A stretch of 20,598 nucleotides of DNA from DAMCZI01 sp032095175 (GCA_032095175.1 DAMCZI010000062.1:1-20598); one strand, 5' to 3'. Counted from the first letter of the stretch, positions 12,968 to 20,598 are shown. A program made the numbers and translations. Notes: generated by a model from the letters alone, not told the origin.

Positions 12968-14701
12968 TCAAAGTTTATTTATTAACTTTAAGTAACCAGC
13001 CATAATATTCTCAGCTTTTTTCCTATCTAAAACACCATTTAATGTCTTTGTGCTGAAAAATCTATCTGGAATTTTTATGTTATCAATATTATATCCAAGC
13101 CTGTTTTTAATATCATATTTAATCTTTAATATTCTCTTTCCAACATCAGTCAATTCATCATCTGTCATCTTTATACCTACTGCTGCTAGTGCTTCAATAA
13201 TCACATCTCTTTTATATACCTTTCTTGCAAAAAGACATATTACAAGGCTTGTTAATATGTTTCTTTCCACCTCTTCTTCAAACAGTTTTTTCGCAACTTC
13301 TTCTTCGGATGTTCCCGATTGATCCAGAGAATAACCTGCATTATCAAGGTGAGAATGTCTTGCACCTACAGAAATGCCCACAACACTTCCATAACCAGTA
13401 TGATATCCTGGCATCTCATTTCCTCCTAAATGACATGCTATCTCCTCTCCTCCATATTTTCTTGAAGCACTTTCAACTCCCTTTCCAAGGTTCTTATAAA
13501 ATTTATTTTTTCCCTCTGAAATATATTCTATTGCATTTATAAAATTATCAGTATTTCCAAATTCCAATGGAATTATTGTATCATCAAGTGTTAAAATCCC
13601 TTTTTCAAAGCATTCTGCAGCCCAGCCAAGTGCTATGCCTGTTGATATTGCATCCATTCCTTCGCTCTCCACAACATCTATCAACTGCAGTATCTCCTTT
13701 ACACTATTAACTCCTATAAAGCTTCCAAGAGAAAATATAAGCTCATAATCATAGGAAACATTTACAGATTCAAACTCATATCCAGGTGCAAACTCCCTTC
13801 TAAATTGCCCTATATGAATGCATCCAATTGGACATCCTGAACATGCTACCTTCCTTACAAGGCTTTCTTCTGCAAAATTCTCACCTGAAATATTATCTGC
13901 GAAATCATAATTAGTTGTTTTCAAGTTTAAAGTTGGCAGGGAATTCATTTTATTTAATGGCATTATATTTACACCAGTTCCTACCTCATGGTATTTTGAC
14001 ATAATATCTGTTTTAATTACCGTGTTATATATGCTGTCATAAACTCTTCTATATTCTTTAGAGTTTTTCGTTGGTATTGGCTCTCGATTATCTCCAATAA
14101 CCACCATTCCCTTTAAATGCTTTGATCCAAATACAGCCCCAAGTCCAAGCCTTCCAAAATGCCTGTAGGTATCTACATTTAGGCATGCATAGGTTATAAG
14201 GCTTTCTCCTGCCCTTCCTATTCTTACAGAGCTCCTTACTCCGCTTCCTGATGTATGCTGTCTTAGAACCTTTCCTGTTTCCTCAACAGACATACCCCAT
14301 ATTGCCCTTGCATCATTAAATTTTACTGTGTCATCCAACACAAGATATTCAGGATGCTTCGCCTTTCCTGTTATAACAAGAGCGTCAACTCCATTAAATC
14401 TTAATGCCATTGCAAGCCTTCCACCTGCATGGCTCTCCCCATATTCTCGGGTATGGGGAGAATAAAAGGCAGCCACAACCTTTGTACACAGAGGCATTAT
14501 AAAGGATAGTGGTCCTATTGCAAACACAATAGGCTGATCCGGGTGAAATGGCTCAAGGTCAGGTTTTATATTTTCATCCAATAGCTTTGCTGCCACTCCT
14601 GAGCCTCCAATATATTTAAAAAGGTCTCTTCTCTTTTCATAGTGATAATCTTCCCTGGTAAGGTCTATATAGAGAACATTTATATAATCCTTTCCTGGCA
14701 T
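12968..14701 (-). CDS. aor: Aldehyde:ferredoxin oxidoreductase-family tungstopterin enzyme
   Basis: The start at 14701 (MPGKDYINVLYIDL) has GGAGGAG 8 nt upstream, inside the end of the ferredoxin gene; the longer frame has none. The 577-aa protein shows the AOR N-terminal pterin-binding domain (IGGSGVAAKLL, AIGPLSF, YGESHAGGRLAMALR-NGVDALVITGKA). Its [4Fe-4S] ligands are C287-x2-C290-x3-C294 (CSGCPIGC) and C489 (VICLFAR), close to the 288/291/295/494 set of the Pyrococcus enzyme. The family oxidises aldehydes, or reduces carboxylates, with tungsten-bis-pterin and ferredoxin in the cytoplasm. Substrate specificity is not readable. The polyferredoxin gene ends 2 nt upstream, so the two are co-translated and probably one complex, like AorAB. 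Whether W or Mo is used is an inference from the family. Confidence 0.9.
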   Translation of the reverse strand: MPGKDYINVLYIDLTREDYHYEKRRDLFKYIGGSGVAAKLLDENIKPDLEPFHPDQPIVFAIGPLSFIMPLCTKVVAAFYSPHTREYGESHAGGRLAMALRFNGVDALVITGKAKHPEYLVLDDTVKFNDARAIWGMSVEETGKVLRQHTSGSGVRSSVRIGRAGESLITYACLNVDTYRHFGRLGLGAVFGSKHLKGMVVIGDNREPIPTKNSKEYRRVYDSIYNTVIKTDIMSKYHEVGTGVNIMPLNKMNSLPTLNLKTTNYDFADNISGENFAEESLVRKVACSGCPIGCIHIGQFRREFAPGYEFESVNVSYDYELIFSLGSFIGVNSVKEILQLIDVVESEGMDAISTGIALGWAAECFEKGILTLDDTIIPLEFGNTDNFINAIEYISEGKNKFYKNLGKGVESASRKYGGEEIACHLGGNEMPGYHTGYGSVVGISVGARHSHLDNAGYSLDQSGTSEEEVAKKLFEEEVERNILTSLVICLFARKVYKRDVIIEALAAVGIKMTDDELTDVGKRILKIKYDIKNRLGYNIDNIKIPDRFFSTKTLNGVLDRKKAENIMAGYLKLINKL

Positions 14702-14703
14702 AG

Positions 14704-15102
14704 CTAGATCTCCTCCATTATAATGCATCCATGGGGACAGTATTTTGCACAGTATCCACAATGTGTGCATATTATTGGGAAGCCCTCAGAGTCAATCCTG
14801 ATTGCACTTATGGAACATGCTTCCCTGCATGCACCACATTTAACACATTTATCTTTTTGAAATTTAACTCCTCCACCATCTCTAATTACAAGTGCACCAT
14901 GTATACAGGATTCCAAACATGCAGGATTTTTACAGCCTCTACATATGTTTATTATAAATTCCCCTGTAAATCCTCCAGAGGTTTTAACATCAATTGCTGA
15001 GTTCGCAATTGAATATTCTCCTCTTACTCTGCTACATGCCTGTCGACAGGCAAGACACCCTATGCATCTTCTTCTATCTTTAACAACTAAAGTACCTGGC
15101 AT
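14704..15102 (-). CDS. Four-cluster polyferredoxin, electron-transfer subunit for AOR
   Basis: A 132-aa protein with sixteen cluster cysteines in four groups: C13/16/19/23, C54/57/62/66, C86/89/92/96 and C112/115/118/122 (plus C126). This is enough for four [4Fe-4S] clusters, the HycB/DmsB-like layout also seen in AorA subunits of AOR complexes. It should carry electrons between the AOR active site and ferredoxin or another partner. GGGGGTGAT lies just before the ATG. Its stop is 2 nt from the AOR start, and the AOR ribosome site lies within its last codons, a sign of translational coupling. Confidence 0.9.
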   Translation of the reverse strand: MPGTLVVKDRRRCIGCLACRQACSRVRGEYSIANSAIDVKTSGGFTGEFIINICRGCKNPACLESCIHGALVIRDGGGVKFQKDKCVKCGACREACSISAIRIDSEGFPIICTHCGYCAKYCPHGCIIMEEI

Positions 15103-15157
15103 ATAATCACCCCCAGGGAATTACTCCTAACTTTACTAAGCTATATAGTCAAATTAT

Positions 15158-15808
15158 TTATCCGATTTTTTCACTTAACTCCATTAAGCTTGTAATACCA
15201 TCATAAACGATTTCAGTAAATTTCTTTCCTTGTTTTACGCATTCATTCTTTGAAAAAACATATCCCATAGTAATTCTGGATGGATATTTACCCTTCGAAA
15301 GGTTTTCCTGAAGCACATTCATTAGGTTATCATAGTTTTTTGAATTAATATCAAGAGAACCAATCTTTATTGTATTTGATTTCTTTTCCTTCACTCCAAA
15401 ATCAACATAAATCTGCATATTTTTGTTGCCCATTATATAATTCCATATAAGCTTTTTGTTATTTGCTAATATACTTAATACCTTTGCATAGTCTTGAAGA
15501 CTTGAAATTGCAGCTTCAAGTTCAGCTCCAAAGCCATTCCCATCCATTTGTATATTAACATAAAAGCCATCAAGCTTTGTTCTATTTCTGGCATTTATAT
15601 ATAGGCTCCTTTTGTTAAAGTTTTGAAACTCCTTTTCTAACTCTAAAACCCCTTCAGTTTTTTTATGATACATTTTTTGAAGTTCATAGCATAGCCCTCT
15701 AAAATGCAGCTTTAATTCATTTCTTCCCTTTTCATATTCTTCCTTAGATAACTTATCCTTCTTTCTGAAAAAATCAAAATCTGCCCCTATTAATCCGTTG
15801 AATTCCAT
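15158..15808 (-). CDS. Unrecognised 216-aa cytoplasmic protein upstream of AOR genes
   Basis: A clear gene: GGAGGGGG lies 4 nt before the ATG and the frame is uninterrupted. There is no signal peptide or membrane segment. Residues ~20-75 are charged and helical (LSKEEYEKGRNELKLHFRGL). Residues ~80-180 look alpha/beta, with the strands FYVNIQMDGNGFGAELEAA, MQIYVDFGVKEKKSNTIKI and ITMGYVF, alternating as in DUF1054/DUF2461-like folds, but I cannot place it in a family. It lies ~55 nt upstream of the polyferredoxin gene on the same strand and may share its transcript; a role linked to the oxidoreductase is only an inference from position. Confidence 0.72.
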   Translation of the reverse strand: MEFNGLIGADFDFFRKKDKLSKEEYEKGRNELKLHFRGLCYELQKMYHKKTEGVLELEKEFQNFNKRSLYINARNRTKLDGFYVNIQMDGNGFGAELEAAISSLQDYAKVLSILANNKKLIWNYIMGNKNMQIYVDFGVKEKKSNTIKIGSLDINSKNYDNLMNVLQENLSKGKYPSRITMGYVFSKNECVKQGKKFTEIVYDGITSLMELSEKIG

Positions 15809-16025
15809 GAAACCCCCTCCATTTATCTAAAATTATATTTTATATAAAAATAAAAGGCGCATTTCCTCTATTGCATTAATTATACACATATTATACAAAA
15901 AAGGAAAACGTCACCTATATCTTTTACTATGTAATCTCATGTTATTCATCGTATATAAACTTAATATTTTAGCATTCTATCCTTCAAAATGTTCTGCATC
16001 AAACTGGCTTTAATGGTTTCTATAT

Positions 16026-16069
16026 ATAAATCGCAATAAAGATTTCAAATAATGTATATTGCGATTTAT
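16026..16069. terminator. 13-bp perfect hairpin downstream of regulator 1
   Basis: ATAAATCGCAATA (16026-16038) pairs with TATTGCGATTTAT (16057-16069) around an 18-nt loop. On the - strand it lies ~80 nt past the regulator stop and is followed by an A/T-rich stretch without a clean T-run. It may stop transcription or stabilise the 3' end. It abuts repeated element 1. Confidence 0.45.
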
Positions 16070-16140
16070 GAATCAAGGAATATGATTTCGCATAAAAGTT
16101 CAGGGTCGAGCAATGTAGAAGCATTTATGCGAAACATATA
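16066..16140 (-). repeat. Duplicated element, copy 1, downstream of HTH-TPR regulator 1
   Basis: Aligns to 17600-17672 with no gap over at least 57 nt. The arms TATGATTTCGCATAAA (from 16081) and TTTATGCGAAACATA (to 16139) pair with one bulge. On the - strand a short frame (ATG at 16124, stop at 16020, 34 codons) starts in the element. Its first 19 residues share M--H-S-LN-Y-KS---IH with the frame of copy 2, but no ribosome site precedes either. On + a different pair of frames shares MI-H------NVE-FM. It could be an RNA structure, an operator region, or a peptide gene. Confidence 0.55.
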
Positions 16141-16146
16141 TTTAGC

Positions 16147-17427
16147 TTACTTTAGCACAGCATTGGTTTTAAAAAGATATTCCATTGCCATCTTTTCATC
16201 TCCAAGCTTTTTATACATTTCAGAAAACTTTATGTAAATTCTTGCTTCATAATCTTTATTTCTGGACTTCTGTACAAAATCAAGAGCAAGCAAGCCCACT
16301 ATTTCTGCTCTGTTGTAATCCTTGCTTTCAAGTAAATATTCAAATTTTTTTATAAATATTTCAATAATTGAATCCGTATCATTTTGTTTTAATACATATT
16401 CCTCAGCTTTTTCAATTGTCTCTATTGCTTCATTTAAATTACCCATTTCCAAGTAAAGTTCTGAAAGGTTTATATATGTATCTCCAATTGTTTTATCATC
16501 ACACATTATTTTATATTCAATAGCCTCTTTAAATACCTTTACTGCTTTCTCCTTTTCTCCCATTTCACAAAAGCAAAGGCCCGCATTGTTCTTAGCTCTT
16601 CCCATTCCTATATAGTTTTTCTCATCGAAATATTTTTTGAAGGCATCATCAAATAGCTTTAAGCCCTCTTTATTTTTCTTTGACTCTTTGTCTATTATTC
16701 CTTTAATCATTTCAATACCAGCACTGATCTTTTCCTTGCCATTATACTCGTGGGTTTCACAGTATTCCTTACATTTCTTCATGTATTCTTCCCCATCTTC
16801 ATACCTTTCAAGAGTTGTATTACAGATGGAAATATCATATAGTATACTTGCGGCAATTTCTTCATCAACACTCTCATTTACATAATTCCAAGCGTTTATA
16901 TAATATCCAAGGGCCATATCATACTTTTTTGTATTATACAGGCAGTTCCCAATTTTTTTATAAATATCACATACTACATTTCTATCCCCATATCTTGAAT
17001 AATATGTAACTGACTTTGTATAAAATTCAAATGAATCATTGTAGTTCTCCTGTATATATGTGCATTCTCCCTTAATAAAATAGTAAAATCCCTTTTGATT
17101 ATCATTTATAAAATCCAACATCCCTGATGCTGAATCTATTATTTCCACAGCATCACTATATTTTTTCTGATTAAATAATTTTTGACTTTTATCCTTAATT
17201 TTCTCAAAGTTTATTACACACTGTTCTTCATCAGATAGAGCAATTTCCTCAACATCACATTCTAGTCTTTCTGCTATATATTTTAAAAGGTTTTGACTTG
17301 GTCTGCATTTTCCCCTTTCCACTGCACTAATTTGTGCAGGAGTAACCATATCGCCAGCAACATCCTTAAGTGTTAATCCTTTTTCCCTTCTTCTTTTTCT
17401 TATTCTTTCTCCTATCCCCGTTTCCAT
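16147..17427 (-). CDS. HTH-TPR transcription regulator (RRNPP-like), paralog 1
   Basis: The start at 17427 (METGIGERIRKRRREKG) has AAAGGGTG 7 nt upstream; the longer frame has no ribosome site. The 426-aa protein has an Xre-type helix-turn-helix at ~5-60 (GLTLKDVAG--VTPAQISAVERGKCRPS). The rest is TPR-like helical repeats with typical A/Y/G spacing (for example YYFIKGECTYIQENYNDSFEFY, NAGLCFCEMGEKEKAVKVF, NLSELYLEMGNLNEAIE). This is the architecture of peptide-sensing RRNPP regulators and related clostridial sporulation/solventogenesis regulators. It is a clear paralog of the next gene. Partner peptide and targets are unknown. The AOR and 216-aa genes downstream on the same strand are possible targets only by position. 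Confidence 0.85.
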   Translation of the reverse strand: METGIGERIRKRRREKGLTLKDVAGDMVTPAQISAVERGKCRPSQNLLKYIAERLECDVEEIALSDEEQCVINFEKIKDKSQKLFNQKKYSDAVEIIDSASGMLDFINDNQKGFYYFIKGECTYIQENYNDSFEFYTKSVTYYSRYGDRNVVCDIYKKIGNCLYNTKKYDMALGYYINAWNYVNESVDEEIAASILYDISICNTTLERYEDGEEYMKKCKEYCETHEYNGKEKISAGIEMIKGIIDKESKKNKEGLKLFDDAFKKYFDEKNYIGMGRAKNNAGLCFCEMGEKEKAVKVFKEAIEYKIMCDDKTIGDTYINLSELYLEMGNLNEAIETIEKAEEYVLKQNDTDSIIEIFIKKFEYLLESKDYNRAEIVGLLALDFVQKSRNKDYEARIYIKFSEMYKKLGDEKMAMEYLFKTNAVLK

Positions 17428-17599
17428 AGCTTCACCCTTTTCAAAAATAAATAATTTCATCATATTTCGCTGTAAACAAGCTAAAATCTACCTAATTTCT
17501 AATATTTCTTCAATATGTCATAAAATCCTTCTTTTATTAATTTTATTTAATTATGATTATTTCAATCATACTAAAGATTTTACAATTGTTCCTGTGTGA

Positions 17600-17672
17600 T
17601 TAATGAATAAAAAGAAATGATTTTACATAACCGTTTAGTTCTGAATAATGTGGAATCATTTATGCAAACATT
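17600..17672 (-). repeat. Duplicated element, copy 2, downstream of HTH-TPR regulator 2
   Basis: Second copy of the element at 16066-16140. It lies between the terminator of regulator 2 and the start of regulator 1. The outer pairing AAATG/CATTT and inner CATAA/TTATG are kept although the intervening bases changed. A 19-codon frame on - (ATG 17659, stop 17600) is colinear with that of copy 1. Because a terminator separates it from regulator 2, it would be transcribed from its own promoter or belong to the regulator 1 leader. Confidence 0.55.
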
Positions 17673-17685
17673 TGTGAAAGGAAAA

Positions 17686-17707
17686 GGAACCTGTACAAAC
17701 AAGTTCC
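17686..17707 (-). terminator. Intrinsic terminator of regulator 2
   Basis: On the - strand GGAACTTG pairs with CAGGTTCC (8 bp, one G-U) around a 6-nt loop, followed by TTTTCCTTT. The stem overlaps the stop codon of the regulator gene. Confidence 0.65.
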
Positions 17708-19011
17708 TACTCCTTAAGTATTATGCCCTGCTCCTTATATATTTCCAACCCCTTATTCATATAATTTAAGGCAAGTTCATTCTCTCCTATATCCATATAG
17801 AACTTTCCTAAAAGTACATGAAAATCAGCAAGTTCCTTTTTGAAATCTAGAGCTTCTAAATACTTCACTGCATCCAGGAGTGAATGTTCAGCGTTTGATT
17901 TTTCACCCTTTTTATAATAAATCTTATACATATACTCAAAACATTTTATTCTGTATTCGTACTGATCATCTTCAATTCTTGAAAGAACATCCTGAAGAAT
18001 TGCAATTGCATTATCAACTTCATTTATATTAATGTAATTTTCACATATTTTAAGCAGTGTATCTGGAATAGTACTGTCCTTTATCTCATTTTTCAACTTA
18101 AGAGCTTCATTAAAGTGCAAAAAGGATTCCTCAATATTGTGTCCCTTTGCAAATATTACTCCAAGGTTGGTTTCCATATTTGCAATTTCTTTTATATCAT
18201 CTATTTCTCCAAATACCTTTCTTGCTTCCTTTGCATACCTAAGTGCTTCTTTAATCTTGTTTTCCTGACTGTAGGCTATACTAAGTATCATAAGTGTTTC
18301 TGCATACTCCCTCTTATTATTTAAGAGTTTAAGCCTGTCCTTAACAAGTAATGCATAATCTATTGCCTGGGAAATATTCTCCATGCGGCTGTAGCAAATT
18401 GATATATTATAATATAATCTTGCCTTTAAAATTTCATCCATTACGTTGTATTCATTAAGTATGCTGTCCCCTTGAATAAAGTAATTTAGGGCTGTTGGTA
18501 TATATCCCATATGCAGAGTTATTGTTCCCAAAAGAATAAAACTTTTTACGATATCATCTATGCTCTCTGTTTTAAGAAATATACTGTTTGCAGATATACA
18601 ATACTGCTGAGCCTCTTCATATTTCTCATTTGAAAATTTCATATCGGCCATTGCGAAATCAAATCGTCCCTTATAGTACACAAGGTTATACTTTTGAGCA
18701 TAATGTATACCCTTCTCAATAGCTTCTTGGGCCCTTAGCATATTTTCATCTCTAATGGCAGATTCAGCAATATTTATATAAAATTCTGATATCCTTGTAG
18801 CTTGCTTTTCTTCGCTCTCAAGGAAATAGTCTATGTCTGTATTAAGTCTTTCTGCTATATATTCAAGCAGGTCTATACTAGGGTTTGACTTACCAGATTC
18901 CACGAGACTTATTTGACCAGGAGTAATTCTATCTCCAGCCAATTCCTTTAATGTCATATTCATTTCTTTTCTTTTTGATTTTATTTTTTCCCCTAATGTT
19001 AGAATCTCCAT
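17707..19011 (-). CDS. HTH-TPR transcription regulator (RRNPP-like), paralog 2
   Basis: The start at 19011 (MEILTLGEKIKSKRKEM) has a GGTGAT ribosome site ~4 nt upstream; the longer frame adds 15 residues. The 434-aa protein has the helix-turn-helix at ~7-62 (MTLKELAG-RITPGQISLVESGKSNPSIDLLEYIAERL), nearly colinear with paralog 1, then TPR-like repeats to the end (ALNYFIQGDSIL, YYNISICYSRMENISQAIDYA, HVLLGKFYMDIGENELALNYM). The tandem pair probably arose by duplication, and the downstream element was duplicated with it. Palindrome 19094-19120 lies upstream and could be its operator. Cytoplasmic; effector peptide unknown. Confidence 0.85.
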   Translation of the reverse strand: MEILTLGEKIKSKRKEMNMTLKELAGDRITPGQISLVESGKSNPSIDLLEYIAERLNTDIDYFLESEEKQATRISEFYINIAESAIRDENMLRAQEAIEKGIHYAQKYNLVYYKGRFDFAMADMKFSNEKYEEAQQYCISANSIFLKTESIDDIVKSFILLGTITLHMGYIPTALNYFIQGDSILNEYNVMDEILKARLYYNISICYSRMENISQAIDYALLVKDRLKLLNNKREYAETLMILSIAYSQENKIKEALRYAKEARKVFGEIDDIKEIANMETNLGVIFAKGHNIEESFLHFNEALKLKNEIKDSTIPDTLLKICENYININEVDNAIAILQDVLSRIEDDQYEYRIKCFEYMYKIYYKKGEKSNAEHSLLDAVKYLEALDFKKELADFHVLLGKFYMDIGENELALNYMNKGLEIYKEQGIILKE

Positions 19012-19093
19012 GCTTATCACCACTTCACCGGATATTTGTTTAACCATATTATACATAATAATAAAATAATAGTACAGGCTTTAAATAAAAATT

Positions 19094-19120
19094 GTAGTGA
19101 AATATATCGAAATTCACTAC
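19094..19120. promoter_or_regulatory. Operator-like inverted repeat upstream of regulator 2
   Basis: GTAGTGAA (19094-19101) and TTCACTAC (19113-19120) are perfect 8-base inverted repeats with an 11-nt spacer. They lie ~85 nt upstream of the regulator 2 start and ~60 nt downstream of the YtxH-like gene. A TATAAT-like box on the - strand is near 19048-19053. It may bind an Xre-type dimer, or be a weak hairpin. Confidence 0.4.
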
Positions 19121-19161
19121 TTATTTAGCTAATCTTGTTAATATTTATATTTTTATAAAAA

Positions 19162-19182
19162 AATACCGGGAAACCCGGTATT
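19162..19182 (-). terminator. Intrinsic terminator of the YtxH-like gene
   Basis: AATACCGGG (19162-19170) and CCCGGTATT (19174-19182) form a 9-bp stem with a 3-nt loop. On the - strand it is followed by TTTTTTATA. It overlaps the stop codon. Confidence 0.9.
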
Positions 19183-19357
19183 ATCTGGTATAATTCATAA
19201 CATTGTCAATTATGTTTTCTGCTCTATCCGTAAATCTTTTACTTGCTTTATTTACCATTCTTCTTGTTCTGTAATTCATTCTAGGCATCATCATCATTCC
19301 TGCTGCAGCTCCAAGGAGTAGTCCAGCAGTAATTCCACCAACAAATCGACCCTTCAT
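19181..19357 (-). CDS. Small YtxH-like membrane-associated protein (58 aa)
   Basis: The start at 19357 (MKGRFVGGITAG) has AGGGAGTG 8 nt upstream; the ATG at 19375 lacks one. The protein opens with a Gly/Ala-rich hydrophobic segment (GGITAGLLLGAAAGMMMMP) and continues with a basic amphipathic helix (RTRRMVNKASKRF--RAENIIDNVMNYT), the pattern of YtxH-like and related small clostridial envelope/stress proteins. The role is unknown. It has its own strong terminator and appears monocistronic. Confidence 0.75.
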   Translation of the reverse strand: MKGRFVGGITAGLLLGAAAGMMMMPRMNYRTRRMVNKASKRFTDRAENIIDNVMNYTR

Positions 19358-19481
19358 TACATGCACTCCCTTCATTTGTTCTTTATCTTATGATGTGCAC
19401 TTTTCAAATTAATACACCAGTAAAATTAGTATCATATTTCAATAAAATACCACATATGAGAATACAAAAATTCTACAGCTT

Positions 19482-20408
19482 TTAATTTGTTTTAATTCCT
19501 TCAATTATGAATTTCAAGTCAGGGTTTACTATATATGTGTTATTACAGGCTTCAAGCTTTTTCTCCGTCCTACCATCATTATTAACTGTAACCTCCCAGC
19601 TTTCTTCCACATTAACATATACCAATCCTGAAGCATCCATAATGGACTCCTTTATATCAGAAGACTTTAACTCTTTTAAAATATTGTAACGGTTTGCCTT
19701 TTGCCACTCAACCTCATCAACTACTTCCCTGTAAACACCTGATTCATTTATTATGCTATTCTCTACTTCAATTTTCTTATTATTTAAAGCACTTTCTTTA
19801 AACCTCAAAAACTTCATAATACTTTCTTCACATTTTTTAACAGTCAAAGACGATGGTTTTAATTTTATCTCTACATTCTGGCCTGCAAGTATTTTAGCTT
19901 TATAAGTTTCACTAACATTGGACTCAATGCATATATCATAAAGACCAAAGGGTATTTTCTCAACTACTGCAATTCCATCAATATTTTTTATAGGATTTTT
20001 TTCGATTTTGACTATTGCATTCTTAAGAAGTTTAATTCTCCAATTGTACACATAATCATCGAATATCCAAAAATACCTCCCATTCTTTTTTACAAGAGAA
20101 ACATTCTTTTCACCATTATTTCCTTTAACAGTATACCTTATTGAGTTTTTATCTTTAATAGTATTAACTATTTCTAATTTGTCACTATAGTTGTATACCA
20201 TGTAAGCATGAAAAATATCATATGAAAAATCCGGTTTTTCAATATACTCATAAAGTCTTTCAATATCTAGTTTTATTAAATAATCTTTGAAAGTAGTATT
20301 ACTTTTAGTAAATATAAATATACTTGCTGCAGTAACCATAACAAATATAGCCAATGCCTTTAATAGTAAAAACTTTTTCTCCTTATTATATAATCTCTTA
20401 ATTTCCAT
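19482..20408 (-). CDS. Membrane-anchored extracytoplasmic protein, TcaA-like
   Basis: A 308-aa protein with GGAGG 6 nt before the ATG: a short basic cytoplasmic start, one transmembrane segment at ~14-33 (LKALAIFVMVTAASIFIFT), and the rest outside. A first helical/strand domain (~35-130, ending KKNGRYFWIFDDYVYNW) is followed by a PEGA-like beta region (VEKIPFGLYDICIESNVS, AGQNVEIKL). A C-terminal NTF2-like part follows (~195-300) with YVNVEESWEVTVN and NNTYIVNP. This order resembles TcaA-type envelope proteins, though the usual N-terminal zinc ribbon is missing. A role in cell-wall stress response is inferred. There is no enzymatic motif. Confidence 0.55.
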   Translation of the reverse strand: MEIKRLYNKEKKFLLLKALAIFVMVTAASIFIFTKSNTTFKDYLIKLDIERLYEYIEKPDFSYDIFHAYMVYNYSDKLEIVNTIKDKNSIRYTVKGNNGEKNVSLVKKNGRYFWIFDDYVYNWRIKLLKNAIVKIEKNPIKNIDGIAVVEKIPFGLYDICIESNVSETYKAKILAGQNVEIKLKPSSLTVKKCEESIMKFLRFKESALNNKKIEVENSIINESGVYREVVDEVEWQKANRYNILKELKSSDIKESIMDASGLVYVNVEESWEVTVNNDGRTEKKLEACNNTYIVNPDLKFIIEGIKTN

Positions 20409-20540
20409 AATAATCCTCCAAAAAGTAATAAGCCCAATTATCTCTTTTATATTGTATGCTTGCAGGGCTTGTCTTATTTTTATAGGATTATTTCCAACTT
20501 CAGCAGATTTTATACAATTGAAAGAATTACTTCCTACCTA

Positions 20541-20598
20541 AGTGTCAGGCACGTGGCAAGTGGCAAGTTGGATAACACTGGAAAACCAGTGTTATCCA
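20541..20598. repeat. Palindromic repeats at the window edge
   Basis: AGTGTCAGGCACG (20541-20553) is a half-site like the palindrome at 12497. Next come GTGGCAA twice in tandem (20553-20566). Then TGGATAACACTGG (20569-20581) and its perfect complement CCAGTGTTATCCA (20586-20598) form a 13-bp hairpin with an AAAA loop that runs to the last base. The stem may continue beyond the window. It could be a terminator or the edge of a small repeat element. Confidence 0.6.

Larger units (their letters stand above)
15809..16146. other. 338-nt spacer between regulator 1 and the 216-aa gene
   Basis: Contains no ORF with a ribosome site. It holds repeated element 1 (16066-16140) and a 13-bp hairpin (16026-16069). 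On the - strand it has two TATAAT-like boxes (15889-15899 region: GTATAATATGTGTATAAT) that could serve as the -10 of the 216-aa gene and AOR operon. A GCGCCTTTTA run precedes the ribosome site. Confidence 0.5.

Noticed and set aside
16052..16237. 61-codon open frame on + overlapping the end of regulator 1
   Set aside because: No ribosome site at its ATG, mostly antisense to a confident gene; only the short shared portion in the duplicated element is of interest.
1..20598. CRISPR array
   Set aside because: The repeats are hundreds of bases long, few, irregularly spaced and contain genes between them; no short regular repeat-spacer pattern was found.

Overview
The window is AT-rich DNA with strong GGAGG-type ribosome binding sites, a tungsten-type aldehyde:ferredoxin oxidoreductase with its polyferredoxin, TPR-containing Xre-type regulators, a CPBP protease and an SsuABC/ThiXYZ-type importer. 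This points to an anaerobic low-GC Firmicute, most likely Clostridium in the broad sense. Species cannot be told from the sequence. No rRNA, tRNA, CRISPR array or transposase/integrase gene was seen.

Left half (1 to about 10,070): an array in which accessory genes are separated by copies of one repeat, called R here. A full R has three parts: (A) a promoter and leader with a ribosome-site-sequestering hairpin; (S) the first ~72 codons of a lipoprotein solute-binding-protein gene; (B) a short divergent tail with a stop codon, followed by a long hairpin. Copies lie at about 264-475 (remnant), 1584-1672 (A remnant), 4157-4790 (complete), 5968-6450 (no A, decayed S) and 8060-8800 (complete). The last, from 9569, is the only one that runs into a full-length binding-protein gene. 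Between copies sit single genes or small groups of detoxification, modification or regulatory type: a truncated metallo-beta-lactamase-fold protein, a CPBP protease, two P-loop kinases, a VOC protein, an ASCH protein, an AraC/GyrI regulator, two acetyltransferases and a TIGR04076-like protein. All but the AraC gene face left. The copies are mosaics of one another, so they have exchanged sequence.

Middle (9847-12487): a three-gene operon on the + strand encoding a complete ABC importer (binding protein, ATPase, permease) of the NMT1/SsuABC group, ending at a perfect palindrome.

Right half (12,536-20,408): all genes on the - strand. They are a 66-aa protein, a polyferredoxin and AOR pair (translationally close, probably one enzyme), an unrecognised 216-aa protein, two paralogous HTH-TPR regulators, a small YtxH-like protein and a membrane-anchored TcaA-like protein. 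A ~70-nt element is repeated once downstream of each HTH-TPR regulator. The window ends inside a 13-bp perfect hairpin.

The cassette-like array anchored on the 5' end of a transporter gene is the most unusual thing here. Its mechanism is inference; the repeat structure itself is directly visible.
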